Origin: Plasmopara viticola
Taxonomy: Eukaryota > Oomycota > Peronosporomycetes > Peronosporales > Peronosporaceae
Direction: 5' to 3'
DNA: 64,000 bases
Assembly (NCBI GenBank): GCA_001695595.3
Contig: MBPM02000010.1
Coordinates: forward strand, 124,001-188,000
The notes under the pieces are model-generated. The model did no database searches, had not been told where the DNA came from, and saw nothing but the letters and a program-made list of their open reading frames with translations. Of the stretch, positions 35,813 through 44,871 are shown one piece after another. A program made the translations under genes and the position numbers. Positions within the stretch are counted from its first letter, which is position 1, and every line of letters starts with the position of its first letter.

Positions 35813-36162
35813 ATATCATGATTAATTCTTCGGAAAAGGTTGGGGTGACGCCCTCCTTCCAAGCGCGAGGTCTAAATGCTCGCGCGCTTCGGGCAGGTGC
35901 TCTCGGGCATCTGCAGGTCTCCAACGAGTCTCACCCTCGACGCGACGGTCTTCAGCACCAGGGCGCCACCTGGGCTCTTACCAAGTCAGAGCTGAACAAA
36001 AAAATAATGGAAGACCCTCACGACCTCGGTGCTGGCTGCACTGCCCGCCGAACGAGACCCGACGTATGCGAACACCACTCTATGCCGTGGACAAGCCAGA
36101 CTGAGCCTAGCACGTGCATAACTTGGCAACGCGATAACGTAATACATTATATCATGATTAAT
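35813..36162 (+). mobile_element. SINE-like element copy 3 with 14-bp target duplication
   Basis: The body spans 35,827-36,148 (322 bp) and is flanked by the exact direct repeat ATATCATGATTAAT at 35,813-35,826 and 36,149-36,162. It is the only copy in plus orientation and has a short tail (AATACATT). It lies inside the TIR element, so it inserted after that element was in place. The perfect duplication suggests a recent event. Confidence 0.85.
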
Positions 36163-36475
36163 CTCATAAAACAATACATTTTATAATGGCACATAGTATC
36201 AATCGTACCTTGAACGCGCGTTGGAGAAGTCCTTTGTTTAACGCTAGCAATAGAAAAGCTCGTGACTTGTTCCATCCTAGATATCGCAAACTTGGCGGAG
36301 GCTCTCCTTGCTGTATTTCTAATACAATACCCACATCGTCACGTAACACGTGTTGCGTCTCGAGCTAAAACTCGTAAAATGGTGCTTCTGGCCAATTATC
36401 GAGATATCTTTCCTTCATAATAATCAACTTATCAAACAAGAGCAAACCATAAATTACTGTGCATTCAACTTTTTC

Positions 36476-37252
36476 TTACCTAAATTCCATTGCACAAGAC
36501 GGTAATGCAATAATAAATGGTCGGATAGCTCCTTCGTGTAATGGACTGTCAGGTTTTGTCATCAAGACGGATGCGAGATCCACCACTGTTTGCTCCAATG
36601 TCGCAACAAGTTTTCCATGTTGCTCATTCCTCTTCTCATCACTCAGAGCTCGTTCTTGCTCAAGTTTTTTCGATAAGTGCGGTAATGGTAGCCCAGCCGC
36701 TGCTCTTTTTGCTCTTTGCTGTAGATGCAATTGCAACTCGTGTACCGCCAACTCTGCAGCAGCAACCACGCGACTGGATGTGACGAGATATCGATATTGC
36801 ACCTGCTTATGACGCATCAATGAATGCACATTATCCCAGCGCAAAGTGTAGACGCTATCAGGTCTCAAGCTGTCAAATTTGCCTTCCATCGTCGGCTCCA
36901 GCGCGTCAAGCAAATGTGCATGATGTGACATTAACGGATCATCAACGTTAAATTCGTTTTCGTCTTCTTCACTCGCTCTAAATCGACCCACATCTTGAAT
37001 TACTGCCTCATTTTCCAGCAATCGGAAACCAACATTGTACTCGTGGATTAAAGATTGCCACAATAGACACTTGTGCAGATCATTGCCCTGCTGCTCTGCG
37101 ATAGAGGATATTGGAATTGATATGTCGACAATAAAAAGGAGCGAGGCGACTGTCAAAGGCATCACTTTCTCGGATGAGAAGTTGCAGCATAATGTAAACA
37201 TACAAAAAAGTATTATATAAACATCGCAATAATTGCATAACTTTTGCGGCAT
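36476..37252 (-). CDS. Unrecognised 258-residue ORF carried by the TIR element
   Basis: This is the longest uninterrupted ORF in the window apart from the copia gag-pol. It starts with ATG at 37,252, close to the inner edge of the right inverted repeat; a second ATG at about 37,165 would start a hydrophobic stretch of about 20 residues that could act as a signal or anchor. The middle is acidic (ASEEDENEF) and the part after about residue 165 is rich in Ala, Leu, Gln, Lys and Glu and probably coiled-coil. I see no transposase catalytic motif and no known domain. The reading ends at TAA 36,476, but a good donor (AG/GTAAG at 36,480/36,479) lies just before it. A phase-compatible acceptor (TTGTATTAG, ending 36,319) would open a second exon up to the SINE. 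It may be captured host sequence or an element gene. Confidence 0.55.
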   Translation of the reverse strand: MPQKLCNYCDVYIILFCMFTLCCNFSSEKVMPLTVASLLFIVDISIPISSIAEQQGNDLHKCLLWQSLIHEYNVGFRLLENEAVIQDVGRFRASEEDENEFNVDDPLMSHHAHLLDALEPTMEGKFDSLRPDSVYTLRWDNVHSLMRHKQVQYRYLVTSSRVVAAAELAVHELQLHLQQRAKRAAAGLPLPHLSKKLEQERALSDEKRNEQHGKLVATLEQTVVDLASVLMTKPDSPLHEGAIRPFIIALPSCAMEFR

Positions 37253-37479
37253 TTGTGGAAAAGCGGTGGCTGGAGATATGAAGCTGTTCTTTGAATGGTC
37301 GGCATAGAGAGGGGGGTGTAGCTCTAGGCAGGGGGGGGGAAGCTATAGGCGCTCCCTTCTAAATTAGATGGAAAAAATATGTTTAAATGGAAAAAAATCT
37401 ACCCTGAATCGTAAGTTTTCCACTTAAGTGAAAAGATCTACCGAAACCTATTGATAAAAAAAACAAAAAAAGGATACCT

Positions 37480-38116
37480 AACTCACTAAAGTAAATGTAC
37501 CTTTATGCAGTGCATCGAAGCTTGCTTGACCACCGCTGTCGCATCGATAAACACTTCTTGGCGCGTCAACTTCTAATGTAGCATGTTGTGATTCGATTTG
37601 CTTCTCTTTGGGTCGACCTTTTCTTTTGGATGGATTTTAACTAAAGAAACTCACTCTTTACCAGTTCACTTTGTAGGCAAGTAGATACGTTTTGGTTGAC
37701 CATATATCCCCGATCAACGAATTTGCACGTGCTGCCAAGAGGTGTCGACATGGAGCATCCATATCCTTCTCATATCCGCATGTGCAGGAACCACTGGTAC
37801 TGTTTACCTCAACAGCATACTTCATTGGGTTGTTTGTTCCAATTCGAACCGACACAACAAACGATGTAGTTGAACTTGGACATACTTGGATTGTTTCCAC
37901 AATTCTAACATTGAAGTGATGCAACTGGCAGCATAAGACGCATTGCATCTTGATCATCTCTTCAAGATTGTATACGGTAAAATTACTCTTTATAGGTAAA
38001 AATTCTCTATTTATATTTTTGACATGTATATTTTTGCCATTGTTGCAAAAATATCTATTGCTATGTATTTTTTTTGTATTTTCATCACTTCTTGTTTTGA
38101 GAGAGTATTTTTCCAT
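37480..38116 (-). pseudogene. MULE-type transposase C-terminal relic with SWIM zinc finger
   Basis: The minus-strand ORF 38,116-37,658 (152 codons) contains CTCGYEKDMDAPCRHLLAA, a CxCx(n)CxH SWIM zinc finger. This finger is typical of the C-terminal end of Mutator-like transposases. Further along, a shifted frame around 37,620-37,490 reads GRPKEKQIESQ and then a cysteine-containing stretch, as in MULE C-termini. The catalytic DDE region is absent; upstream sequence past 38,116 is AT-rich without domain signs. The relic lies about 120 bases outside the right end of the TIR element, so it is not inside that element as now bounded. Confidence 0.65.
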
Positions 38117-38729
38117 TGAAAAAGGTATATTTTTCCATTGTTCTTTTTTATCAGAAATTTAAACTCAAAAACAAATTGGTATGCAATCGTTAACAGGAAA
38201 GTTCCAATCTTCTCAAAGCAGAGAGAGTGGATAGGTATTTCCCAAACGTAAAAGTCCGCTTACTATTTTTAAATTTCTACGCCTTCAAGAGGCCGAAATG
38301 AAGTGTTTCATCAATAAATTCTCAGGCATTGGTCGTCAGCTCAAGGATCCAGGCCCAAAAACTGGTAACAGCTTAATGCATAACGAGCCGCTACATGAAT
38401 TTGAGCTTAATTATTAATAGGAGCCTCGATACCCTATCTCTTCAATCTGGTTAGCATACTGAGGTACTTTGAAAACACCAGTACGGATATAGCCCTTGCC
38501 AAAGTTGCAGAGATGAATCAAGTGCACATTATGAGTTGAAAGTGGGACTTTAACAGGATTAATACTATTTGAGAAAACCGGCCGTTAGAATGTGAGCTAT
38601 CGGACACGTCGGTCCTTCAGGCAGAAATCGATCTATTGGATTGGCGTCATCCTGCAACCCTCCTCCGCCGTGCAAGGTGCCGTGAGACTGTATCACGCCT
38701 AACAGCTTTGGCAGTCATCCCTATGCCCA
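38117..38729. other. No recognisable feature
   Basis: AT-rich sequence with homopolymer runs and no recognised domain, element end or repeat copy. Confidence 0.3.
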
Positions 38730-39160
38730 CGCATGTGGATGAACTAACTGAATACCGCAAAGGCTCTGGGATGGATTAAGCATACGTCGGACGAGCAGTT
38801 CGCATTGCTCGGACAGCTTGCTGGCTTCTATGGGTCTAAGAGGGCGAATGTATTTGCAACCGATTTCGCTGCCAAGCAGCTAGAACTTGCCAAAGCATTC
38901 GAGCTTTGAAGCGAAGGTCTTTGACCGAGGCTTAGACAGCACAAGCTAAGGGAAGGTAACCCGGCGTTAGCGGTGTCAGTAGGTTGAGCAAAAGGCTCCA
39001 ACTCTGGGAAAAAAAAATATCAGAACCTCCTGTTATGAATTCAAGAAGATAAAGATGGCAACTAAGGTGACCTACATCACTAATGATCAGGTGTGCGTTG
39101 CATTTGCTCTCATGTCTATAAGGCCAAGCCAAAAGCTGAGCACTTAGCATTGTATTATAT
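38730..39160 (-). repeat. Repeat R fragment, copy R6
   Basis: The segment at 38,780-38,910 aligns with 24,710-24,860 of R3 and 54,870-55,020 of R4 in the same orientation, including the GACGAGCAGTT and CTGAGAGGGCGA type stretches. The match continues in patches to about 39,160. Nothing coding is intact. Confidence 0.5.
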
Positions 39161-40289
39161 ACATCGGAGCTTTACAAGTCCTAAAAACAAACAAAAAATA
39201 GTCGAGAAAACATGAACTTCATGAATATAGTCACGAGCTAAGGAAGTTGACGGAGGCAAAAAATCTCCGTACAAGACAAACCCAATTTAGATTCTTATTG
39301 CTCAATGAGAAAGAAGGCAATAGATTGATTTTGTAATTAATTACTGGTATCAATATAATGATTTATTACGAATGAAGAAATAATTGACGTTATATTAAAA
39401 AAGCAAGTGGTTACATTGCTCTTAAGAGATAGCTGACTGCACTCTACTAGATAGACGAGTAGCATAAACCTATCTGTGGAGGAAGAAAAAAGAGTTTCTC
39501 CATTTATGGAAGCCGGTGGTGGGAAATGCGAGACCCTTTGTAGGAAATGCAAGCCAAGAGATCAGACAGTGTTGCGTACAAAATGGTAAAATTGGTCGGA
39601 AGCTGGGGTGTATCTCTTCTAACGAGCCATATACCCAAGCCTTAATCCCACGATGTACCCGAACTACAACAGGAAAACAAATATTAATGCCGCAAGCTTG
39701 GAGATACAAAAGAAACGTATACCCAGACCGATAACGACTTTTTAATTACAAAATTGTTTATGTTGTTTGAAGGACAAAGAAACGATGATTTTTCTTGCCC
39801 TCGAGATTTTTTGCTTATATCCCGAGAAAAAATATGACATACTCGATTTGTTTTTTAACTTAAAGTCAAACCATGACAATGTCGAATAAGACTGAAATCT
39901 GCTATGCTTTAAAAATATGTGTATGGTCGGTTTGCAATAAAAGATGCTTCTGAAACACGGATATACGTAGAAGTGGTTGCGAGTAATATTACTCAGTATA
40001 ATAGTTAATCTTGAAATGCAATCGCACGAGGATAACGAGACGTAATTAAAAGACGCAATGCAACAACATTAGTATATCTATGTGGTTAATATCATATATA
40101 CACTTGATGGTCCAAAGAAAGATATATTCTAAAAAATTTCTACGGGACATTATTCATATATATTAAAGTTCGTATACCAGTTGTTATTTACGACTACGCC
40201 TTTTTGAATTGTGGCGTGGATTAAATTGATGTGAAGCCCTATTTAGGTTTAGAGGAATAGACTTGCGTGGAACCACATTTAACCACAAC
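39161..40289. other. No recognisable feature
   Basis: AT-rich, with long stretches lacking open frames. No repeat copy or element end was noticed. Confidence 0.3.
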
Positions 40290-41402
40290 AAAAGGGATAA
40301 TGCTACGTGTGCGTCTTGCGGAAAAGTTTCTATGGACTTGAACAACCACCTCGTGTTTGGTACCATGTCTTCTATGCAGCCATGATGGCGGAAGGTATCG
40401 AACGACTTGTGAAAACCTATCGTGGTTTCGGCAACGGACAAGACAAAGCGTCATGTCTCATCATTGTTTACATAAATGATCTCTCACTAGCTAATGCTTT
40501 TGCCATCGAGAGCGAGCATGTGCCAAGGATCAATTACAAAGACTGGAGTTGGTCATGTTCGTTTTTTATTGGAAGGCGCGCAAAAAAACCGTTATGAATT
40601 TCTTACTACTTAGAAAAGCATGCAATTAACGAATCGCATAGATCGGGCACTGTGATCATCAAAACATTTTTTACAAAAGTTCGAGACATGCGATTGCCTC
40701 ACAATTGAAGCTGGCAAGATGAAACAGTAGAAGCAGCGGCGTTCCTGATGATGAAATTCCAGCCACATCACGCAAGGTTTGTTCTTTGAGCTAATCGCAA
40801 TCCTATGATTTGGAATTAAATTACCAAATTTATTTTCGGTTGTCTGGAGGATGCGAAGCTTGCGGTTTCGTAAAGACTCAAAGCCTTCTATCGGCTCAAG
40901 AAGGCGATCACATTTGCGGCTCATTTCGCTGTCGAACAGGTGATACGTGTCGCGGCGTTCGAACATTACGAGCGATATGTGGGCTCTATCCTCTAACCCG
41001 TTTAGACCCTGACGATAGCGCCTAATGTGGGTTCTAGATCTATGAAGCTTTCCAGGGCTATATTTATAAAGAGGAAAGACAAGCGCTTTGTTTAATAATC
41101 AGTAGACAAAGATGGTTACCGAGACGGACTAATTCACGGAAAAAAAGTGCGCGAAACGTTTGCGCCCTCTTACCTCGGTGGTGAGGTCAAATGTTGGGCA
41201 CTGGTCCTTGAAATTACTATGTCTGAGTGTTTTGCGATTGTAAGCACATCAGAAGCCAAGTTCTTACCGACAAGTGTTGGGTGTTGCCAGCGTCCACTAT
41301 TTTGCGAGCGAAGTAGGCATGAACGTCTTAAAAATATACGCATCGTCTTTAGGAATTAACAATTTTTGATTCTTACCACTCACAAACAAGTCAAAGTACG
41401 TG
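40290..41402 (+). pseudogene. Old Ty1/copia pol relic (RT to RNase H), target of the younger copia
   Basis: At 40,310-40,390 the plus strand reads LRKSFYGLEQPPRVW, the decayed form of the copia RT segment LxKSLYGLKQAPRxW. At about 40,460 IIVYINDLSLA corresponds to the catalytic YVDDLL box, with the first Asp changed to Asn. Near 41,240-41,290 a TSEAKFLPTSVGCCQ pattern corresponds to the RNase H segment STAEAEYxAL. Several frameshifts and stops separate these pieces. The intact-LTR copia element is inserted just after it, in the opposite orientation, at the TGTCC duplicated at 41,403. Confidence 0.65.
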
Positions 41403-41407
41403 TGTCC

Positions 41408-41587
41408 TATAACAATGTGATTGTCGCAGTGCAAAATGGAAAGTAAATTCATAGGAATATAGCAAACCATAGGCTCTAACTCACTTGTAGCCACGTGTTC
41501 TTCTGTCTCGATATTCTAGAATGTGACTATTTCTCTTATATGTCAAGTTGACACATACTGTGGGACACCCAATTAGAGGCCGTTACA
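41408..41587 (-). repeat. 3' LTR of the copia element (180 bp)
   Basis: In element orientation the LTR begins TGTAACGGCC and ends CACATTGTTATA. It thus has TG at the 5' end but TA at the 3' end in place of the usual CA. I saw no difference from the 5' LTR. It is preceded by the purine tract at 41,588-41,599. Confidence 0.9.
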
Positions 41588-41960
41588 CTCCCCCTCAACT
41601 TGACAGTCCACAAGTCCGCATGCGTCACGAAGCTCCACAAAGCGCGGCGTCGGAATGGCCTTCGTTAACATATCCGCTAGCTGAGACTCCGATGGTACGT
41701 ACTCCACCTTGATAGTGCCCTTCTCGACGTGGTCCCGGACGAAGTGAGCTCGGAGGTCGATGTGCTTGGCGCGTGGGGTGTATCCGTGGTTAGTTGCCAT
41801 ACTAATCGCCGACTGGTTGTCCATGTAGATCGTCGACGCACTCGACACGTTTACACCCATCTCTGTGAGGAGGAAACGCAGCCACAGTACTTCTTGAGCG
41901 GTAAGTGCGAGAGCCATGTCCTCGGCTTCAGCAGTTGATAACGCGACGGTCGCTTGCTTT
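41573..41960 (-). CDS. RNase H C-terminal remnant of the copia polyprotein
   Basis: This minus-strand frame begins at the deletion junction, reads VALSTAEAED shortly after it and continues to a stop at 41,573, overlapping the first bases of the 3' LTR. It keeps conserved RNase H residues of copia elements: ALTAQEVLWLRFLL, YMDNQSAISMA, PRAKHIDLRAHFVRD and ADMLTKAIP. It is in a different frame from the gag-integrase ORF, which overlaps it by about 110 bases. It has no start of its own, so it is probably not expressed unless by frameshifting. Confidence 0.75.
41588..41599 (-). other. Polypurine tract of the copia element
   Basis: On the minus strand the sequence immediately before the 3' LTR reads GTTGAGGGGGAG. 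A purine run directly abutting the LTR is the usual primer site for plus-strand DNA synthesis. Confidence 0.75.
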
Positions 41961-44682
41961 CTGGTTCTGGCTCATCGTCATTTTCAGCGCCATCAAGATG
42001 CAAAGGCATATCTCCATCAGTCAGTAGACGCGGTTGTTCATACGTGATCGATCGAGGGCGAATGGAACCACCACTGAACACTATGCGATTCTCTGATGCA
42101 TCGAAGCCGACGCCAACACCTTCACCATGAGGGATTATTGCTGACGGTGCGCACGGATCACATCCGGCAGCACGGACGAGGTCAAGGCTCGGGTTGAGAT
42201 GCTGGACGATGGCGGGGCGATCGATCGACCGACTTAGATGTTGTGAGTGCGGGACGATATCGCAATCAGGACGCTGGGCGAGCTGCATCTGCTGATCTTC
42301 GGTAGCAGTGGAAGGACTGATGCGCTGGACAACTTGCATCTGGCTGTTACTCCCCCTGTCCAAAGCATCAGTAGGAACGGGTGAGATTTGAGCATCGGTA
42401 GGGGGCACTTCTTCCATTTCAACGTCGGCGGCATCGTCGACATCCGCAGTTGCATCATGGTCGTTCTCATTCACTGGTCGCGGTGGCGGAATATAACTCA
42501 CGGAATCGTGATCATTGATGCTAACCACCCAAGGAAAGCAACTTGAGTCATCACTGACGGCTTGGAACGTGTCTGGTGGTCGCTCATTCAGATGCACCGA
42601 TCGCGAAATCACGATGCGCTCGTCGTCGTAATCCCACACACGATACGCTTTCGAACCATCAGCGTATCCAAGGAAGAGGCAACGGTGAGCTCGAGGATCA
42701 AGTTTGCCTACGTTTGGCTTGTCAACATGTACGTAGCCACGAGCACCAAATACACGAAGGTCTTCGAGTGACTGGCGCTTTCCGGTTAATACTTCGAGGG
42801 GGCTCTGATCCGGTCGCGCAGTATTCGGGATACGGTTGACGATGTAAGCTGCAGTCCGAAACGCTTCAGCCCACCACACACGGTCCACTCGCATGTAGTG
42901 TAGCATCGATCGGGCCATGTCAGCTAGTGTCCGGTTCATACGCTCAGCGGTCCCATTTTGCTGGGGGCTGTATGGCGCACTCGTCTGGTGAATGATCCCT
43001 TTGGACGCACAGAACTTGCCGAAGCGCTTGCTCACATATTCACCACCGTTGTCACTACGAACACACATCACCTTGCAGCCGTGTTGCACCTTAACCTGAG
43101 TGCAGAATGCCTTGAAGCAATCGAACACTTGAGACTTCTGCTTGATGAAGTTGACGAACACTACTCGGCTGAAGTCGTCCACGAAGACCACGATGTATAC
43201 CGCACCACCCTTGGACTTCGGTTTTATTGGCCCCATCACATCCGTGTGCACAATCTCGAATGGGCGACCTGTCTTTATCTCGCTACCCGATTGGTGCGCG
43301 TACGAGCTCGTGGTCATTTTTCCTTGCGCACAGCCACTGCAAACACCACCATCCGATTGAAACAAAGCCATAGGGGGGACACCATCGCACGCGCGAGCAA
43401 TTAACTTTAGCTTGGTATCGGAGACGTGCCCCAGGCGCGCGTGAATGACTTCGTAGGCTTTATCACTTGACTCACCATCAAATGCCGTATACGCGTTGCC
43501 TTCCGTTCTGTTTTTTAGTTCACACGCGTGCAGTTTCCCAATCCGAGGGACTCGAACAATAACACGGCCATTCAGCGAGATGGAGGCACCGGTCTTGTCG
43601 AACTGCACAGCGAGATTCTTGGACATGAGTGCAGGAACCGACAGTAGCTTTCGGTCCAATTTCTGAACGTGGAGAACATCCGTCAACTTCACCCGCACGC
43701 CTCCGGTAAAGTTAATTCGCACGGTACCCATACCTATGGCGGCAACTCGCTGGCCATTTGCCACCATGATCTCGATTGGTTCTGTAAGCGGGCGGTATTC
43801 CGAAAAATCATTCCGATCCGTAGTCATATGCGAGCTGGCTCCACTATCAAGGAGCCAGGTGGACGATCGCTCACCACCAGCGGTCATAGCGGAGAACGCG
43901 AACTCCGAACCACCGGCATTGCCCTTCAGCCTCGGGCAATCTTGTTTCTTGTGGCCAGCTTCGTGGCATTCATAGCATCGGCCCTTGAACTCCTTCTTGT
44001 CACCACCATTATGCCCTTTGCGTCCGTGTCTCTTGGCATTTCGTCCACGTCGGCCTCCACGCCCATTCTGGAACCTTCCACCATTATCACTCACCGTCGC
44101 CTTGAATGCTTGCTCCTTCACCTCGCGTTTCTGAATCATCTCATATTCGCGTCGGAGCATCTCTTTCGCATCCAGAAGTGTCACACGGTCGCGCACTTCG
44201 ATGAGCCGCACCATCGCGTCGTACTCACTTGGCACACTACCAAGGAGGATCACCAGCTTCTCCTCTTCAGGCAGAGCGTCACCAACCGCAGCCAACTTCG
44301 CACACAATTCATCGAACTGCACCAGATGCTCCATGAGACTCCCACCACTGGCCATCGCGAACTCGTGGAGTTGCTTGCGCAGCTGCACACGGTTGTGCAG
44401 ACTCTGCTTCATGAAAAATGCACGCAGAATTTGCCATGCTTCCCATGCAGAATTGGCTTCCCTCACCATCATCTGGTACGTTGGACTCAACAGCTTCGAC
44501 ACCACAGCCAGCGCCTTCACATCGGCGGCTTTCCATTGGGCGGGGGCGTTCACTGCGTCTTCTGGCTTCACCTCGAGATGGTCGAGGAGGTCCTTCCTGG
44601 CCAATGCCATGCGGGCGTTAAACTCCCACAGGAAGTAGTTGTCGTCGCTGAGGATCTCGTTCGGGTTCGTTATTGGGCTCAT
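41851..44682 (-). CDS. Copia gag-protease-integrase polyprotein, truncated before RT
   Basis: The ORF predicts 943 residues. Residues about 1-200 are a copia-type gag. A CCHC zinc knuckle (CYECHEAGHKKQDC) lies at about 236-249. The aspartic protease site WLLDSGASSHMT lies at about 275-286. A pre-integrase HARLGHVS motif lies at about 415. The integrase catalytic residues are seen in HTDVMGP (about 480), SDNGGEY (about 545) and QNGTAERMNRT (about 580). A linker rich in Pro, Asp and Ser follows to about residue 900 (EPEPESKRP). After that the frame enters RNase H sequence out of frame and stops at 41,851. Plus-strand ORFs over this region, including one of 340 codons at 43,669-44,691, are antisense shadows. 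Typical family length is about 1,300-1,450 residues. Confidence 0.9.
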   Translation of the reverse strand: MSPITNPNEILSDDNYFLWEFNARMALARKDLLDHLEVKPEDAVNAPAQWKAADVKALAVVSKLLSPTYQMMVREANSAWEAWQILRAFFMKQSLHNRVQLRKQLHEFAMASGGSLMEHLVQFDELCAKLAAVGDALPEEEKLVILLGSVPSEYDAMVRLIEVRDRVTLLDAKEMLRREYEMIQKREVKEQAFKATVSDNGGRFQNGRGGRRGRNAKRHGRKGHNGGDKKEFKGRCYECHEAGHKKQDCPRLKGNAGGSEFAFSAMTAGGERSSTWLLDSGASSHMTTDRNDFSEYRPLTEPIEIMVANGQRVAAIGMGTVRINFTGGVRVKLTDVLHVQKLDRKLLSVPALMSKNLAVQFDKTGASISLNGRVIVRVPRIGKLHACELKNRTEGNAYTAFDGESSDKAYEVIHARLGHVSDTKLKLIARACDGVPPMALFQSDGGVCSGCAQGKMTTSSYAHQSGSEIKTGRPFEIVHTDVMGPIKPKSKGGAVYIVVFVDDFSRVVFVNFIKQKSQVFDCFKAFCTQVKVQHGCKVMCVRSDNGGEYVSKRFGKFCASKGIIHQTSAPYSPQQNGTAERMNRTLADMARSMLHYMRVDRVWWAEAFRTAAYIVNRIPNTARPDQSPLEVLTGKRQSLEDLRVFGARGYVHVDKPNVGKLDPRAHRCLFLGYADGSKAYRVWDYDDERIVISRSVHLNERPPDTFQAVSDDSSCFPWVVSINDHDSVSYIPPPRPVNENDHDATADVDDAADVEMEEVPPTDAQISPVPTDALDRGSNSQMQVVQRISPSTATEDQQMQLAQRPDCDIVPHSQHLSRSIDRPAIVQHLNPSLDLVRAAGCDPCAPSAIIPHGEGVGVGFDASENRIVFSGGSIRPRSITYEQPRLLTDGDMPLHLDGAENDDEPEPESKRPSRYQLLKPRTWLSHLPLKKYCGCVSSSQRWV

Positions 44683-44686
44683 AACC
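44675..44686 (-). other. Primer binding site, half-tRNA-iMet type, overlapping the gag start
   Basis: Directly inside the 5' LTR the minus strand reads GGTTATGAGCCC. Its complement GGGCTCATAACC equals the anticodon stem-loop region of eukaryotic initiator tRNA-Met, so the primer would be an internal cut of that tRNA, as in Drosophila copia. The ATG inside this site (44,682-44,680) is also the start codon of the gag-pol ORF. There is thus no untranslated leader between the primer site and gag. Confidence 0.8.
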
Positions 44687-44866
44687 TATAACAATGTGAT
44701 TGTCGCAGTGCAAAATGGAAAGTAAATTCATAGGAATATAGCAAACCATAGGCTCTAACTCACTTGTAGCCACGTGTTCTTCTGTCTCGATATTCTAGAA
44801 TGTGACTATTTCTCTTATATGTCAAGTTGACACATACTGTGGGACACCCAATTAGAGGCCGTTACA
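44687..44866 (-). repeat. 5' LTR of the copia element (180 bp)
   Basis: This copy matches the 3' LTR base for base as far as I could compare. A short LTR of 180 bp is at the low end for copia elements. The flanking TGTCC at 44,867-44,871 matches the one at the other end. Confidence 0.9.
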
Positions 44867-44871
44867 TGTCC

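Larger units (their letters stand above)
35554..37361 (-). mobile_element. TIR DNA transposon with about 110-bp inverted repeats and a cargo ORF
   Basis: The element spans 35,558-37,357. Its ends begin AGGGAGCGCCTATAGCT in both orientations, and the match extends about 110 bases inward on each side (to about 35,667 and 37,249), through a GACCA(A/T)TCAAAG stretch and a GCCACCGCTTTT stretch. A 4-bp direct repeat TCTA flanks it (35,554-35,557 and 37,358-37,361); a longer duplication is not seen. Long inverted repeats recall Mutator-like elements, but those normally make about 9-bp duplications, so the superfamily is open. Inside are the 258-residue ORF on the minus strand and a later SINE insertion. 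Without the SINE the element would be about 1.46 kb. Confidence 0.8.
41403..44871 (-). mobile_element. Ty1/copia LTR retrotransposon with RT deleted
   Basis: The element spans 41,408-44,866 (3,459 bp) and reads on the minus strand. It is flanked by the 5-bp direct repeat TGTCC at 41,403-41,407 and 44,867-44,871. The two 180-bp LTRs look identical. The order is 5' LTR, primer site, gag, protease, integrase, a deletion junction at about 41,950-41,985, the RNase H end, a purine tract and the 3' LTR. Full copia elements are usually about 5 kb; about 1.3-1.8 kb, including all of reverse transcriptase, is missing. Identical LTRs mean recent insertion, yet this copy cannot encode RT, so it probably moved with help from an autonomous relative or lost RT after inserting. 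Confidence 0.9.

Noticed and set aside
35558..37357. Assignment of the TIR element to Mutator-like elements
   Set aside because: Long inverted repeats fit, but no 9-bp target duplication and no transposase were found inside; the nearby SWIM relic lies outside the ends. Left unclassified.
41405..41412. Left LTR boundary including the shared CCTATAAC
   Set aside because: The CC before TATAAC belongs at the left to the TGTCC target duplication and at the right to the primer site (complement GG). The LTR proper begins at TATAAC.
43669..44691. Plus-strand ORF of 340 codons
   Set aside because: It lies antisense to the copia gag-pol ORF, whose domains are unmistakable. The antisense translation is rich in His, Leu and Ser and has no domain.
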